Part shown: one piece after another, positions 1-8,853 of the stretch
How the letters are laid out: each line of letters begins with the position of its first letter
Numbering within the stretch: the stretch's first letter is position 1
Assembly (NCBI RefSeq): GCF_025499465.1
Contig: NZ_JAIMCA010000007.1
Location: forward strand, 153,183-217,182
Reading direction: 5' to 3'
DNA from: Allobosea sp. BH3
Lineage (GTDB): Bacteria; Pseudomonadota; Alphaproteobacteria; Rhizobiales; Beijerinckiaceae
DNA: 64,000 nt
Translations under genes and position numbers: made by a program
Notes under the pieces: generated by a model
Told to the model about the DNA's origin: nothing
Seen by the model: only the letters and a program-made list of their open reading frames with translations
Databases searched by the model: none

Positions 1-679
1 GCGGCCGGTTGTAGATCGTCTTCGGATCGCCGACCTGCTCGATCACGCCGGCATTCATCACCGCCACGCGGTCCGACATCGTCAGCGCCTCGCCCTGGTC
101 GTGGGTGATGTAGATGAAGGTCAACCCGACACGCTGCTGGATGGCGCGCAGCTCGGTGCGCATATGCTGGCGCAGCTTGAGGTCCAGCGCCGAGAGTGGC
201 TCGTCGAGCAGCAGGATGTCGGGATCGGCGGCGAGCGCGCGCGCGATCGCGACCCGCTGGCGCTGGCCGCCGGACAGCTCGTGCACCTTCTTGTCGCCGG
301 TGCCGGGCAGCGCGATCATCTCAAGCAGCTCGTCGGCGCGCTTGCGCCTGTCCTTGCGGCCGACACCGCGGACCTCGAGCGGGAAGGCGATGTTCTCCGC
401 CACCGAGAGCAGCGGGAACAAGGCGAGGTTCTGGAAGATCAGCGCGGTCGGCCGCTTGTTCGGGCCGACATTTTTCATGTCCTGCCCGCCGATCAGCACT
501 CGCCCTTCCGTCGGCTGGACGAAGCCGGAGATGCAGCGCAGCAGCGTGGTCTTGCCGCAGCCGGAGGGGCCGAGGAAGGAGAAGAACTCGCCGCCCTGGA
601 TCGAGAGATGGGCGTTGTCGACGGCGGTGTAGCTGCCGAAACGGATCGAGACGTGATCGAGAACGACGTCCTTCGTCAT
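1..679 (-). CDS. Spermidine/putrescine-type ABC transporter ATP-binding protein (3' end outside window)
   Basis: This is the ATPase that powers import by a polyamine-type ABC transporter at the inner membrane. The visible 226 residues hold Walker A GPSGCGKTT (37-45), the signature LSGGQRQR (135-142), Walker B ILLLDEP (155-161) and the switch His193. The C-terminal TOBE region and stop lie beyond the left edge. The ATG at 679 begins MTKDVV. It lies downstream of the solute-binding-protein gene (888-2015) on the same strand, so the two form one operon, and the permeases are expected further left. A long palindrome (729-842) separates the two genes. The family call is firm. The substrate cannot be read from the sequence; polyamine or another small cation is the family default. 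Confidence 0.93.
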   Translation of the reverse strand, partial: MTKDVVLDHVSIRFGSYTAVDNAHLSIQGGEFFSFLGPSGCGKTTLLRCISGFVQPTEGRVLIGGQDMKNVGPNKRPTALIFQNLALFPLLSVAENIAFPLEVRGVGRKDRRKRADELLEMIALPGTGDKKVHELSGGQRQRVAIARALAADPDILLLDEPLSALDLKLRQHMRTELRAIQQRVGLTFIYITHDQGEALTMSDRVAVMNAGVIEQVGDPKTIYNRP

Positions 680-728
680 GCGGGTCCTGGTCGGCAGGGA
701 GCGGGGAAAACGTGCTTGCCTTCCGCAG

Positions 729-842
729 CCCTCATCCTGAGGAACGCCGAAGGCGCGTCTCGAAGGATGCTCCAGATGATTCCGGAGTCTCCTGGAGCAT
801 CCTTCGAGACGCATTCCTGCGGAGCGCTCCTCAGGATGAGGG
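729..842. repeat. Large two-part palindrome between SBP and ATPase genes
   Basis: A perfect 15-bp outer inverted repeat (CCCTCATCCTGAGGA at 729-743 and its complement at 828-842) encloses a perfect 21-bp inner inverted repeat (755-775 with 792-812) around a 16-nt loop. In RNA this would be a very stable hairpin of about 115 nt. The outer arm recurs alone at 7844-7858, so it belongs to a dispersed repeat family. It sits in the intergenic part of the SBP-ATPase operon transcript. Confidence 0.9.
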
Positions 843-887
843 CTTCGGATGATGCCGGGCCCCAAGGAGCCCGGCATCGGATCCCGT

Positions 888-2015
888 TCAGGCGCTGAGG
901 AACTTGTTGGTGAATTCGGAGCGCGCCTTGGCATACCAGGGGGCTTCGGCCGGCCAGGCGTTGAGCTTGGCGAGCGAGTCCCCCGGATAGGCGTCGGCGA
1001 AGTTCTTGGCGTAGGTCTCGCCGCCGAACTTGTCGGCGCCGACCACCGGCGAGTTGTAGCCGTGGGTCTTGATCGCCTCGCCGGCGAGCTGCGCGTCGTA
1101 GCAGGCCGCGATGAAGGCATAGACCTGGTCGATGTTCTTCACGCCGATCGGCAAAGCGAGGCCGTCGACCCAGGCCATCGCACCTTCGACGGGCGCGCGG
1201 TACATCACCGGCTCGCCCGCGGTCTTGAGCGCGATCGGCGGGCCGTCCCAGGTCTGGCCGACGATGACGCCCTCGTTGAGCAGGCCGTTCTTCTGCGCGT
1301 CGGCATCGTTCCAGACGAGCTTGATGTTCTTCTTCTTCTTGATCGCGACATCGGTGAGCTTGGCCCAGACCTCCTTCATCTTGTCTTCGCTCTTGTAGGC
1401 CGCCCAGATCGAACCGGGAGCCATTTCGCCGCGCCGCTCCAGGCCGAGGCCGAGGCCAAGCAGCATGGAGTGTCCGCGGCCCATGGTCTTGCCGGCGTTG
1501 GCGTCGTCCCAGACGTCATAATAGGAGGGGGCGGTGCCGGCGGGTGTGAACTTGTCGGTGCGCCAGGCCACGCCTTCCGTGCCCCAGATATGCGGTAGCC
1601 AGTGCACGCCCTTGCCGCCGAAGTTCCAGTGCGCCTCGCCCAGCGCCATCGACGGGTTCACCTTGGCGATGTCGACCTTCTTCATGTCGAAGGGCTGGAG
1701 CAGGCCGAGCTCAGCCCAGAGCGGGCTGCGGTTCACGGTCGGGGTGACGATGTCGAAGCCCTGGCCATTGGTGGCCTTCATCTTGTTGAGGATGTCGTCG
1801 TTCGAGCCGATGCCGGTGAAGTTCACCTTGATGCCGGTCTTGGCGGTGAACGCCTTGACGAAGCTCTCCGGCAGATAGTCCGACCACATCATGATGTTGA
1901 TCTCGCCGGAGGAGGCGAGTGCTGCCCGGCTGATCAGCGCCGGCGCGGCGATGCCGGCGGCAGCAAGCTTGATAACGTCACGGCGGAGCATCCCGCCTGC
2001 CTTCATCGTCGACAT
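888..2015 (-). CDS. PotD-like extracellular solute-binding protein, Tat-exported
   Basis: This is a periplasmic binding protein of the spermidine/putrescine (PotD/PotF) family that delivers substrate to the transporter whose ATPase is at 1-679. It has 375 residues. The start at 2015 is chosen because AGAGGGG lies 6-8 nt upstream and the protein then opens with a twin-arginine signal (LRRDVIKLA, cleavage near ALAS). A longer reading frame upstream has no such signal. The mature part begins with INIMMWSDYLPES, the typical first strand of this family. A sulfatase gene lies upstream on the same strand (150-bp gap), which may put both under one promoter. The family is clear; the ligand is not known. 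Confidence 0.93.
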   Translation of the reverse strand: MSTMKAGGMLRRDVIKLAAAGIAAPALISRAALASSGEINIMMWSDYLPESFVKAFTAKTGIKVNFTGIGSNDDILNKMKATNGQGFDIVTPTVNRSPLWAELGLLQPFDMKKVDIAKVNPSMALGEAHWNFGGKGVHWLPHIWGTEGVAWRTDKFTPAGTAPSYYDVWDDANAGKTMGRGHSMLLGLGLGLERRGEMAPGSIWAAYKSEDKMKEVWAKLTDVAIKKKKNIKLVWNDADAQKNGLLNEGVIVGQTWDGPPIALKTAGEPVMYRAPVEGAMAWVDGLALPIGVKNIDQVYAFIAACYDAQLAGEAIKTHGYNSPVVGADKFGGETYAKNFADAYPGDSLAKLNAWPAEAPWYAKARSEFTNKFLSA

Positions 2016-2165
2016 GACCGATCCCCTCTTTTCCACCTGCTTCGTGCAGGAGCTTTGCCGGGCACACGCAAGAAGCGGGCCGCAATGCCTGGAGGTTGAT
2101 CCGCCGCGCCGCAGGGCAGGTAGAGCCAGAGGCACAATTCGATGGAGCCACCGCTGCGGCAGCCG

Positions 2166-3680
2166 TCACCAGCCTCCGCGCCGCGTCACCGGGCCCGCTG
2201 CGGTGAGCACTGTGTCGGCAAGAGTCTGGTCGAGATGGGCGGCCCGCAGAGTGGCCAACGCTTCGGCATGATGCAGCCTGACCGAGGTATAGGCGGGGTT
2301 TTCAGCCCGGTTCTCGCGCTCCTGCGGATCGCGGGAGAGATCGAACAGCAGCGGCGGCAGCCCGGCGAAGTGCACGTATTTGAATGCGTCGCTGCGCAGC
2401 ACCGCCAGATTGCAGCGATGGGAGGGCAGGCCGAAATGCGCCTCTGCCGCACCGTGCTCGATGTCGCGGAAGTCGAACTCCCAGAAAGCCGCCTCTCGCC
2501 AGCTGGCCGGCGTCTGGCCACTGAGAAAGGGCGCGAGCGAGCGCCCATCCTGATGGCCGGGCGCCGGCTCCCCGAGCCGTTGCGCCAAGGTCGGCATGAT
2601 GTCGGCCGCGCTGGTGAAATGCCGGACGACGTGCCCGCCCGGCTCGGCCGGATCGCGGATCAGCAGGGGGATGTGGTAGCTCGCCTCGTAGAAGCCGCCC
2701 TTGCCGAAGAGCCAGTGGTCGCCGGCCATCTCGCCATGGTCCGAGCAGAAGACGATCAGCGTCTTGTCCCAGTCGCCGGATGCCTTCAGCGCCGCGACGA
2801 TGCGCCCGATCTGGGCGTCCACCTCGGCGATCATGCCGTAATAGGTCGCCCGCAGCGTCGCGATCTCCTCCTCGCTCCAGTCGCGCACCAGTCCCTCAGC
2901 GCCATGGACGAAGCCGGATTGCCGGTTCTGGGCGATCTGCCAGGCGACGAAAGGATGGATGCCTGCTTCCGCGGCGGAGCTCGCGGCCCGCGCGAAGGGT
3001 GGACCGTCGCTGACGTCGAACATGGTGTTGTAGGGCGCCGGCACGACGAAGGGCGGGTGCGGGCGCAGGAAGGAGAGATGCGCGAACCAGGGAGAATCCT
3101 GCTCCGAGCGCCAGCGCAGGAAGGCGCCCGTCAGATAGGCGGTCTGCGTTTCCTCGGCGCGGTAGAGCGGCGCGTTGCTGGTGACGCGGCCCCTGGTTCC
3201 CGGCGGCGCGTGGATGTCCCGGCTCGTCGCCTCGGCATGGCCGCGCGAGCGCAGCCAGGAGAGCCAGGGCCGTTCATGCTCCGGCAGCAATTCGCGTACG
3301 CTGAAGCCGGGCAGGACCTGCTCATAGGTCCGCAGATGCGGATCGCCCGGCGCCAGCCGGCGCGGGTCGAGCGAGACGTCGGTATAGCCGAACAATGTGG
3401 GGTCGTAGCCCGCGCGGCGCGCCAGCCGTGCGAGGTTGTCGAAGCGATCATCCAGCGGCGAGCCGTTGCGGCAGACCCGGTGGTTCATCTGGTAGAGGCC
3501 GGTATAGAGCGATGCCCGGGCCGGCGAGCAGGGCGCGGCTCCGGCGTAGTGCCGCGCGAAGAGCGTGCCCTGTGCCGCCAGCGCGTCGATGTTGGGCGTG
3601 CGCACGCAAGGATGGCCGAGCGCCGAGAGGCAGTCCCCGCGCCACTGGTCGGCGGTGATGAGCAGGATGTTGGGTCGCAA
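2166..3680 (-). CDS. Sulfatase-superfamily hydrolase resembling phosphonate monoester hydrolase
   Basis: The alkaline-phosphatase/sulfatase fold has metal ligand Asp11 (ITADQW) and the sulfatase signature CSPAR, in which Cys51 should be converted to formylglycine. Later blocks (LYQMNHR, PLDDRF, SDHGEMAGDHWLFGKGG, EFDFRD, KYVHFAGLPPLLFDL) recall the rhizobial phosphonate monoester hydrolase/arylsulfatase family more than plain choline sulfatases. The length of 504 residues fits. I chose the TTG at 3680 because GAGG precedes it by 5 nt and MRPNILLITADQ is the normal N-terminus. An ATG at 3785 would add 35 unrelated residues. The protein is probably cytoplasmic, since no signal peptide is seen. 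It is divergent from the aminotransferase gene. Natural substrate (sulfate ester, phosphodiester or phosphonate monoester) unresolved. Confidence 0.85.
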   Translation of the reverse strand: MRPNILLITADQWRGDCLSALGHPCVRTPNIDALAAQGTLFARHYAGAAPCSPARASLYTGLYQMNHRVCRNGSPLDDRFDNLARLARRAGYDPTLFGYTDVSLDPRRLAPGDPHLRTYEQVLPGFSVRELLPEHERPWLSWLRSRGHAEATSRDIHAPPGTRGRVTSNAPLYRAEETQTAYLTGAFLRWRSEQDSPWFAHLSFLRPHPPFVVPAPYNTMFDVSDGPPFARAASSAAEAGIHPFVAWQIAQNRQSGFVHGAEGLVRDWSEEEIATLRATYYGMIAEVDAQIGRIVAALKASGDWDKTLIVFCSDHGEMAGDHWLFGKGGFYEASYHIPLLIRDPAEPGGHVVRHFTSAADIMPTLAQRLGEPAPGHQDGRSLAPFLSGQTPASWREAAFWEFDFRDIEHGAAEAHFGLPSHRCNLAVLRSDAFKYVHFAGLPPLLFDLSRDPQERENRAENPAYTSVRLHHAEALATLRAAHLDQTLADTVLTAAGPVTRRGGW

Positions 3681-3867
3681 GGCCGCCTCGCAAATCCGGC
3701 CGCAGGATGCGGCTCGCGGTGAGCTTTGCAGAATGACCGGCCTCGATGACAAGCAGGTGCACTGGCGCCGCCCCGCTGGACCCACCGAATGTCATGGCTG
3801 GCTCTAAGCCGCGCATGGACGCGGCGCGTAGAGCTTGCACAGCGCGGATCGGCTCGAGGAGGTCGCG

Positions 3868-5205
3868 ATGGACCAGCAAGCCTTCACCATGGATCACCAC
3901 TGGCTGCCCTTCACCAACAACAGGCTCTTCCATGCCGAGCCGCAGATCTTCGCGAAGGCGCAGGGCGTGCGCTACTGGACGCCGGAGGGCCGCGAGATCC
4001 TCGACGGCGCGTCCGGGCTGTTTTGCTGCGCCGCCGGCCATGGCCGGCCGGAGATAGCCGAGGCCGTGCACAAGCAGCTGCTCGAACTGGATTACACTCC
4101 GCATTTCCAGCGCGCCGCGCCGATCTCCTTCGTGCTGGCCGAGAAGCTCGCCGGCATCCTGCCCAAGGGGCTCGACCGGGTGTTCTTCGCCTCCTCGGGC
4201 TCCGAGGCGGTCGACAGCGCCATGAAGATCTGCCTCGCCTATCACCGGGCGAAGGGGCAGCCGCAGCGGACTCGCTTCGTCTCGCGGGCCTGGGGCTATC
4301 ATGGCGTCAATCTCGGCGGCACCGCGCTCGCCGGCATGGTCGGCAACCGGCGCGAATACGGCGCCGTGACCTGTGACGTCGTCCATATGCGCCACACCTG
4401 GGCCGATGAGCGGCGCTTCACCCGTGGCCAGGCGGAGGAGGGCGCCGATCTCGCCGACGATCTGGAGGCGCTGTGCCAGACCTATGGGCCGGAGACGATC
4501 GCGGCCGTTTTCGTCGAGCCGATCGCGGGCTCGGTCGGCACCGTCGTGCCGCCGAAGGGCTATCTCCAGCGCCTGCGCCAGATCGCCGACAAGCACGGCA
4601 TCCTGCTGGTCTTCGACGAGGTGATCACCGGCTTCGGCCGCACGGGCGAAGCCTTTGCCGCGCAGGAATTCGGCGTGACGCCGGACGTGATGACGATGGC
4701 GAAGGCGCTGACCAACGGCGCCATCCCGATGAGTGCCGTCGCGGTGAAGACCGAGATCCAGAAGGCGGTGATCGACTCGATCAAGGCCGACCGGCCAGAG
4801 CTGATGCACGGCTATACCTATTCCGCGCATCCGGTCGCCTGCGCGGCGGCTCTGGCGGCGCTGGAGATCTATCGCAGCGAGGGGTTGTTCGCTCGCGGCA
4901 AGGCGCTGTCGCAGCCTTTCCTCGACGCCGTCTTCGGCCTGCGCAACCTGTCGCAGGTCTATGATCTGCGCGGGTACGGCATGCTCGCCGGCATCCAGCT
5001 GACCCCCGGCAAGGCGCCGGGCGAGAAGGGTTCGCTGATCCAGCGCCTGCTCTTTAACGAAGGGCTGCATGTCAAGGCGACGGGCGATGCGCTGCTCTTC
5101 GCGCCGGCGCTGGTGGCAAGCGAGGAGGAGATCGGCCGGATGACCGAGATCCTGCGCAAGGTGCTCGGCAGGGCCGATCTCGACGCCCTGCCGGCCGCGG
5201 CCTGA
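3868..5205 (+). CDS. Class III PLP-dependent aminotransferase (omega-amino acid:pyruvate type)
   Basis: This is a cytoplasmic fold-type I transaminase that moves an amino group from an omega-amino acid or amine to a keto acid, usually pyruvate. It has 445 residues. It carries SSGSEAVDSAMK for the cofactor phosphate, FDEVITGFGRTG with the Asp that holds the PLP ring nitrogen, and the Schiff-base Lys279 in MAKALTNG. The start at 3868 follows GAGGAGG by 6 nt. The strongest resemblance is to beta-alanine/taurine/polyamine:pyruvate transaminases. The MocR regulator gene ends 2 bp from this stop, on the other strand, and such regulators often control adjacent aminotransferases. With a polyamine-type importer nearby, amine catabolism is plausible but unproven. 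Confidence 0.93.
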   Translation: MDQQAFTMDHHWLPFTNNRLFHAEPQIFAKAQGVRYWTPEGREILDGASGLFCCAAGHGRPEIAEAVHKQLLELDYTPHFQRAAPISFVLAEKLAGILPKGLDRVFFASSGSEAVDSAMKICLAYHRAKGQPQRTRFVSRAWGYHGVNLGGTALAGMVGNRREYGAVTCDVVHMRHTWADERRFTRGQAEEGADLADDLEALCQTYGPETIAAVFVEPIAGSVGTVVPPKGYLQRLRQIADKHGILLVFDEVITGFGRTGEAFAAQEFGVTPDVMTMAKALTNGAIPMSAVAVKTEIQKAVIDSIKADRPELMHGYTYSAHPVACAAALAALEIYRSEGLFARGKALSQPFLDAVFGLRNLSQVYDLRGYGMLAGIQLTPGKAPGEKGSLIQRLLFNEGLHVKATGDALLFAPALVASEEEIGRMTEILRKVLGRADLDALPAAA

Positions 5206-5207
5206 GG

Positions 5208-6692
5208 TCAGCACCCCGCCAGGGCTTCGGCCAGTTCCGTGAGGCCCGGCGCGATCCGCTCCAGCGCGATCGCGCCGAAGCCGAGCCTGATGCGGTTGCG
5301 CGGCGGCTCGCCGCCCCAGTAATGGACGTCGCCGGGCTCGATCAGCACGCCGCGGGCAGCCGCGCGGTCCTGCAACTCGCGCGCGGCGATGCCGTCCGGC
5401 AGGGTCAGCCAGAGGCCGGAACCGCCCGTCGTCATGGTGACGGCGCAGCCGGGCAGCAGCCGCTCGATGCCGCTCAGCATCGCCGTCCATTTCGCCGTCA
5501 ACTCCTTGCGCTGGCGGCGGATATGCGCGTCGTAATGCCCCTCGGCGAGGTAGAGCGCCATGGCGCGCTGGTCGAGCGCGGAGGGGTGGCGGTACATCAG
5601 CCGCCGCAGCGCCCTCAGTTCCCGCACCAGCGGCTCGGCAGCGGCGATGAAGCCGAGCCTCAGGCCCGGAAAGAGCGGCTTCGACAGGCTGCCGACATGC
5701 AGCACGCGGCCCGAGACGTCGAAGCTCTTCAGGGATGGCCGAGGCGGGCCGACGAAGTTGAGCTCGTGCTCGTAATCGTCCTCGATGACGAGCAGGTCAT
5801 GCGTCTCGGCCGCCGACATCAGCGAGAGGCGCCGCTCCGTGCTCATCGTGACGTTGGTGGGCGACTGGTGGCCGGGCGTGACATAGACAAGCTGCGCCTC
5901 GGCCAGCGCCGGGGCGACGCGCATGCCATTGGCGTCGATGGCTTGCGGCAGCAGCGTCGCGCCCATGGCCAGAAACATGTTGCGGGCATCGACATAGCCC
6001 GGGTTCTCGATGGCGATGCGGGTTCCGGCTCGTGCGAGCAGGGTAGCGATCAGGTAGAGCGCATTCTGGGCGCCGACCGTGACGAGGAGCGTGTCCGGCT
6101 CGGCATCGAAGCCGCGCTGCGGCAGCAGCCGGCGCCTGATCTGCTCCAGCAGCAACTGGTCGTCGCCGTCGATGCGGTCCCCCATCCATTCATGGCTGTG
6201 GCGGGCCGTGCCGGCGAGGCGCACGCAGTCCCGCCAGCGGGCGAGCGAGGTCTTGTCCGGCGAGATCTGGCCGTACACGAAGGGAAAGGGGTAGTCGCGC
6301 CAGTTCGCCGGCTTGACGATGTTGTCCTGCTCGGACGGGCGGCTTGCCAGCCATTTGTCGAAGGAGAGGCCAGCCTGCGGGAAGAGACGCCGCTCCCCGC
6401 CTCCGACGGCAACGTTGAGGCGCTCCCGCAGTTGCGCCTCGTCGATGAAGAAGCCTCGCCGCCCGACCGGCTTGAGGTAATGGTCGGCCGCCAGCCGCTC
6501 ATAGACGAGGCTGACGGTATTGCGCGAGACGCTGAGCGCGCGCGCCAGCACCCGCGTCGCGGGCAGGGGCGTCTGCGCCGAGAGCCGCCCCGAGAGGATG
6601 CCCTCGACGATGCGCTCCTGGAGCTGCTCCTGGAGACCGCGCCCCGGCAGGAGCGGGGCGGAGAGGATCGCTGGGGGGACGGGATCGCGCAT
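5208..6692 (-). CDS. MocR/PdxR-type transcriptional regulator (GntR HTH fused to aminotransferase domain)
   Basis: The N-terminal winged helix (about residues 18-85, with SVSRNTVSLVYERLAAD as the recognition region) is followed by a class I aminotransferase fold (about 140-490). The PLP-binding features are kept: EDDYEHE (304-310) and the Schiff-base lysine Lys338 in GSLSKPLFPG. The length of 494 residues is normal for the family. These proteins use the PLP domain as a sensor for PLP or an amino compound. The gene is convergent with the class III aminotransferase at 3868-5205, its most likely target, together with other amine-catabolic genes. Effector and operator are not visible. Confidence 0.93.
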   Translation of the reverse strand: MRDPVPPAILSAPLLPGRGLQEQLQERIVEGILSGRLSAQTPLPATRVLARALSVSRNTVSLVYERLAADHYLKPVGRRGFFIDEAQLRERLNVAVGGGERRLFPQAGLSFDKWLASRPSEQDNIVKPANWRDYPFPFVYGQISPDKTSLARWRDCVRLAGTARHSHEWMGDRIDGDDQLLLEQIRRRLLPQRGFDAEPDTLLVTVGAQNALYLIATLLARAGTRIAIENPGYVDARNMFLAMGATLLPQAIDANGMRVAPALAEAQLVYVTPGHQSPTNVTMSTERRLSLMSAAETHDLLVIEDDYEHELNFVGPPRPSLKSFDVSGRVLHVGSLSKPLFPGLRLGFIAAAEPLVRELRALRRLMYRHPSALDQRAMALYLAEGHYDAHIRRQRKELTAKWTAMLSGIERLLPGCAVTMTTGGSGLWLTLPDGIAARELQDRAAARGVLIEPGDVHYWGGEPPRNRIRLGFGAIALERIAPGLTELAEALAGC

Positions 6693-6769
6693 GACAGTGC
6701 GGCCGGTAAAGCACGGCCCGTGCCACGCGCCCTCCGACGCACCCCAATCGAAGCCTCGCAGGCCTTCGC

Positions 6770-7720
6770 TCAGGCGGCGGCAAGCTCACGCTTGGCAAAG
6801 TCGCCCTTGTCGAGCTTGGCGACGAGAGCGGCGAGCTCGGCCACCTCCGCTTCGCTCAAATCCGTCAGCGGCGCACGCACCGGCCCGGAATCGCGGCCGA
6901 TCACCTTCATGCCCGCCTTGATGATCGAGACCGCATAGCCGCGCTTGCGGTTGCGGATGGCGATCAGCGGCAGGATGAAGTCGCGCAGGCCGGCCTGAAC
7001 CGTGGCGCGGTCGCGCCGGCGCACGGCTGCGTAAAACTTCGTCGAGAAATGCGGAACGAAGTTGAACACGGCCGAGGAATAGGTCGTCACGCCCATCTCG
7101 AGATAGGGCAGGGCGAAGGTCTCGGCCGTCGGCAGGCCGCCCACATAGGTCAGCCGGTCGCCCATCCTGAGATGGATGCGCGTCATCAGTTCGATGTCGC
7201 CGACACCGTCCTTGAAGCCGACGAGGTTGGGGTTACGCTCGCAGAGCTTGGCCAGCGTGTCTTCGTTGATGATGGCGTTGTCGCGGTTGTAGACGATGAC
7301 GCCGAGCTTGGTCGCCTTGCAGACGGCCTCAATATGGGCAGCAAGGCCGTCCTGTTCCGAGAAGACCAGATAGGGTGGCAGCAGCAGGATGCCGTCGGCA
7401 CCCGCCTTTTCGACATCTGCCGCGAGCTGCGTCGCGATCTGCGTGCCATGGCCGACGCCGGCCAGCACGGGCACGCGGCCCCGCGTCTCGCTGACGGCGG
7501 TACCGACCACCTTCACGACCTCTTCGGGAGAGAGCGAGAAGAACTCGCCCGTGCCGCCGGCGGCGAAGAGACCCGCGACCTCGTATCCGCAGAGCCAGTC
7601 GAGATTGGAGCGATAACGCGTCTCGTCGAAGACGTTGCCGGCCGTGAAGGGCGTGACGGGGAAGGACAGGAGCCCATCGCCAATCGTGCGTGCCATCTCC
7701 TGCGGGGTCATCTTGCTCAT
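6770..7720 (-). CDS. kdgD: 5-dehydro-4-deoxyglucarate dehydratase
   Basis: A class I aldolase-fold enzyme of the DapA superfamily that converts 5-dehydro-4-deoxy-D-glucarate to 2-oxoglutarate semialdehyde, CO2 and water in glucarate/galactarate (and uronate) breakdown. Visible are GGTGE (55-59), Tyr144 in VIVYN and the Schiff-base Lys170 in VGFKDGVGD, followed by DIELMTR. It has 316 residues. The start at 7720 is supported by GAAGGA upstream and by MSKMTPQEMA, the usual N-terminus. A 7-bp inverted repeat (7780-7811) lies about 60 bp upstream of the start and may be an operator. Same-strand neighbours are a LysR gene and a solute-binding protein, which supports uptake and use of a sugar diacid. 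Confidence 0.93.
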   Translation of the reverse strand: MSKMTPQEMARTIGDGLLSFPVTPFTAGNVFDETRYRSNLDWLCGYEVAGLFAAGGTGEFFSLSPEEVVKVVGTAVSETRGRVPVLAGVGHGTQIATQLAADVEKAGADGILLLPPYLVFSEQDGLAAHIEAVCKATKLGVIVYNRDNAIINEDTLAKLCERNPNLVGFKDGVGDIELMTRIHLRMGDRLTYVGGLPTAETFALPYLEMGVTTYSSAVFNFVPHFSTKFYAAVRRRDRATVQAGLRDFILPLIAIRNRKRGYAVSIIKAGMKVIGRDSGPVRAPLTDLSEAEVAELAALVAKLDKGDFAKRELAAA

Positions 7721-7779
7721 GGTCTCGTCCTTCGCTGGGTGATGGCGAAGAAGTAGACCAGGATCGATGCCGATGGAGA

Positions 7780-7811
7780 CCAATCACTGTATCGAATGAT
7801 GCGTTGATTGG
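7780..7811. promoter_or_regulatory. Inverted repeat upstream of kdgD, candidate operator
   Basis: CCAATCA (7780-7786) and TGATTGG (7805-7811) form a perfect 7-bp inverted repeat with an 18-nt spacer. It lies 60-91 bp upstream of the kdgD start. The geometry suits a dimeric regulator, and the LysR protein encoded next door is the nearest candidate. Function is inferred only from position and symmetry. Confidence 0.4.
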
Positions 7812-7843
7812 ATGAGTGAGTTGCCGTTGGCCCGTTCCCTCTG

Positions 7844-7877
7844 CCCTCATCCTGAGGAAGCCCGAAGGGCTGAGGAG
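7844..7877. repeat. Partial copy of the dispersed CCCTCATCCTGAGGA repeat
   Basis: The 15-bp arm at 7844-7858 is identical to the outer arm of the palindrome at 729-842. It is followed by a small hairpin (GCCC-GAA-GGGC) and TGAGGAG. The large inner stem is missing, so this is a truncated or variant unit. It lies between the LysR gene and kdgD. Confidence 0.75.
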
Positions 7878-7911
7878 AACGCCCCGTCAGGCGCTCTCGC
7901 GGCGCTGTGCC

Positions 7912-8805
7912 TCACACCGCCGTCGCCAGCTCCCGGGCCAGAGTCGCGATCGTCGGCAGCAGTGGATTGTCGTTGTCCTCGCGGCTGACGAAATAGAGTT
8001 CCGCCCTGCGCTGCTGCGGCAGGGCGAGCGGCCGCAGGACGACGCCGCTGAAATGCAGGCTCACGGCGGCCTCCGGCACCATCGCGACGCCGACGCCGGA
8101 ATGCACCATGGCGAGGATCGAATGGATCTGCGCGAGGTGCTGCACATAGTCGGGCACCAGCCCGGCCCGCGTGAAGAGTTCCACGACAAGATCGTGGAAA
8201 TAGCGTGCCTCATAGGGGGCGTAGGTGATGAAGGGCTCGGCCGCCAGCTCTTCGAGCGAGAGCGCCTCGGCCCGGGCGAGAGGATGGCCGGTTGGCACGG
8301 CGGCGATCATCGCCTCGGCGCAGACGCGGAAGGCGCGCAATCCCGTGCGCGGCACCGGCGGGCGCAGGAGCCCGACATCGATCTCGCCGGAATCAAGCCG
8401 CTTGAGCTGGTCGCCGCTGACCATCTCCTTCAGCGCGATCTCGACTTCCGGCAGCTCGCGCCGGCAGGCGGCGACGAGCTGCGGCACGTAGGAATAGGCC
8501 GAGGCGGCCGTGAAGCCGATATTGATCGAGCCTGCCTTGCCCTTGGCGACGCGCTTGGCGAGCAGCGCGGCGCTCTCCGCCAGCTTGAGCAGGCGGCGCG
8601 CCTCGGCGAGGAAGCTGTGGCCGGCCGGCGTCAGCCGCACCGTGCGGTTGCTCCGTTCCAGAAGCGCTACGTCGAGGATGCGCTCGAGGATCTGGATCTG
8701 CCGGCTGAGCGGCGGCTGCGTCATGTTAAGACGCGCCGCCGCCCGCCCGAAATGGAGCTCCTCCGCCACGGCGACGAAGCAGCGAAGCTGGCTCAGTTCG
8801 AACAT
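7912..8805 (-). CDS. LysR-family transcriptional regulator
   Basis: A 297-residue LysR regulator. The N-terminal winged helix (about 1-60) contains FGRAAARLNMTQPPLSRQI, and the effector domain (about 90-290) is of the CatR/BenM-like group. GAGGG precedes the ATG at 8805. It lies 48 bp downstream of a Bug-type solute-binding protein gene and upstream of kdgD, all on the minus strand. It is therefore likely to control the uptake and degradation genes around it, possibly through the inverted repeats at 7780-7811 or 9939-9997. The effector is unknown; a sugar acid or carboxylate is a fair guess from context. Confidence 0.93.
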   Translation of the reverse strand: MFELSQLRCFVAVAEELHFGRAAARLNMTQPPLSRQIQILERILDVALLERSNRTVRLTPAGHSFLAEARRLLKLAESAALLAKRVAKGKAGSINIGFTAASAYSYVPQLVAACRRELPEVEIALKEMVSGDQLKRLDSGEIDVGLLRPPVPRTGLRAFRVCAEAMIAAVPTGHPLARAEALSLEELAAEPFITYAPYEARYFHDLVVELFTRAGLVPDYVQHLAQIHSILAMVHSGVGVAMVPEAAVSLHFSGVVLRPLALPQQRRAELYFVSREDNDNPLLPTIATLARELATAV

Positions 8806-8853
8806 CGGGATGCCCTCGCGCGGTCGCGTTCCGGTCCGCGCATCTGGCGCCGT

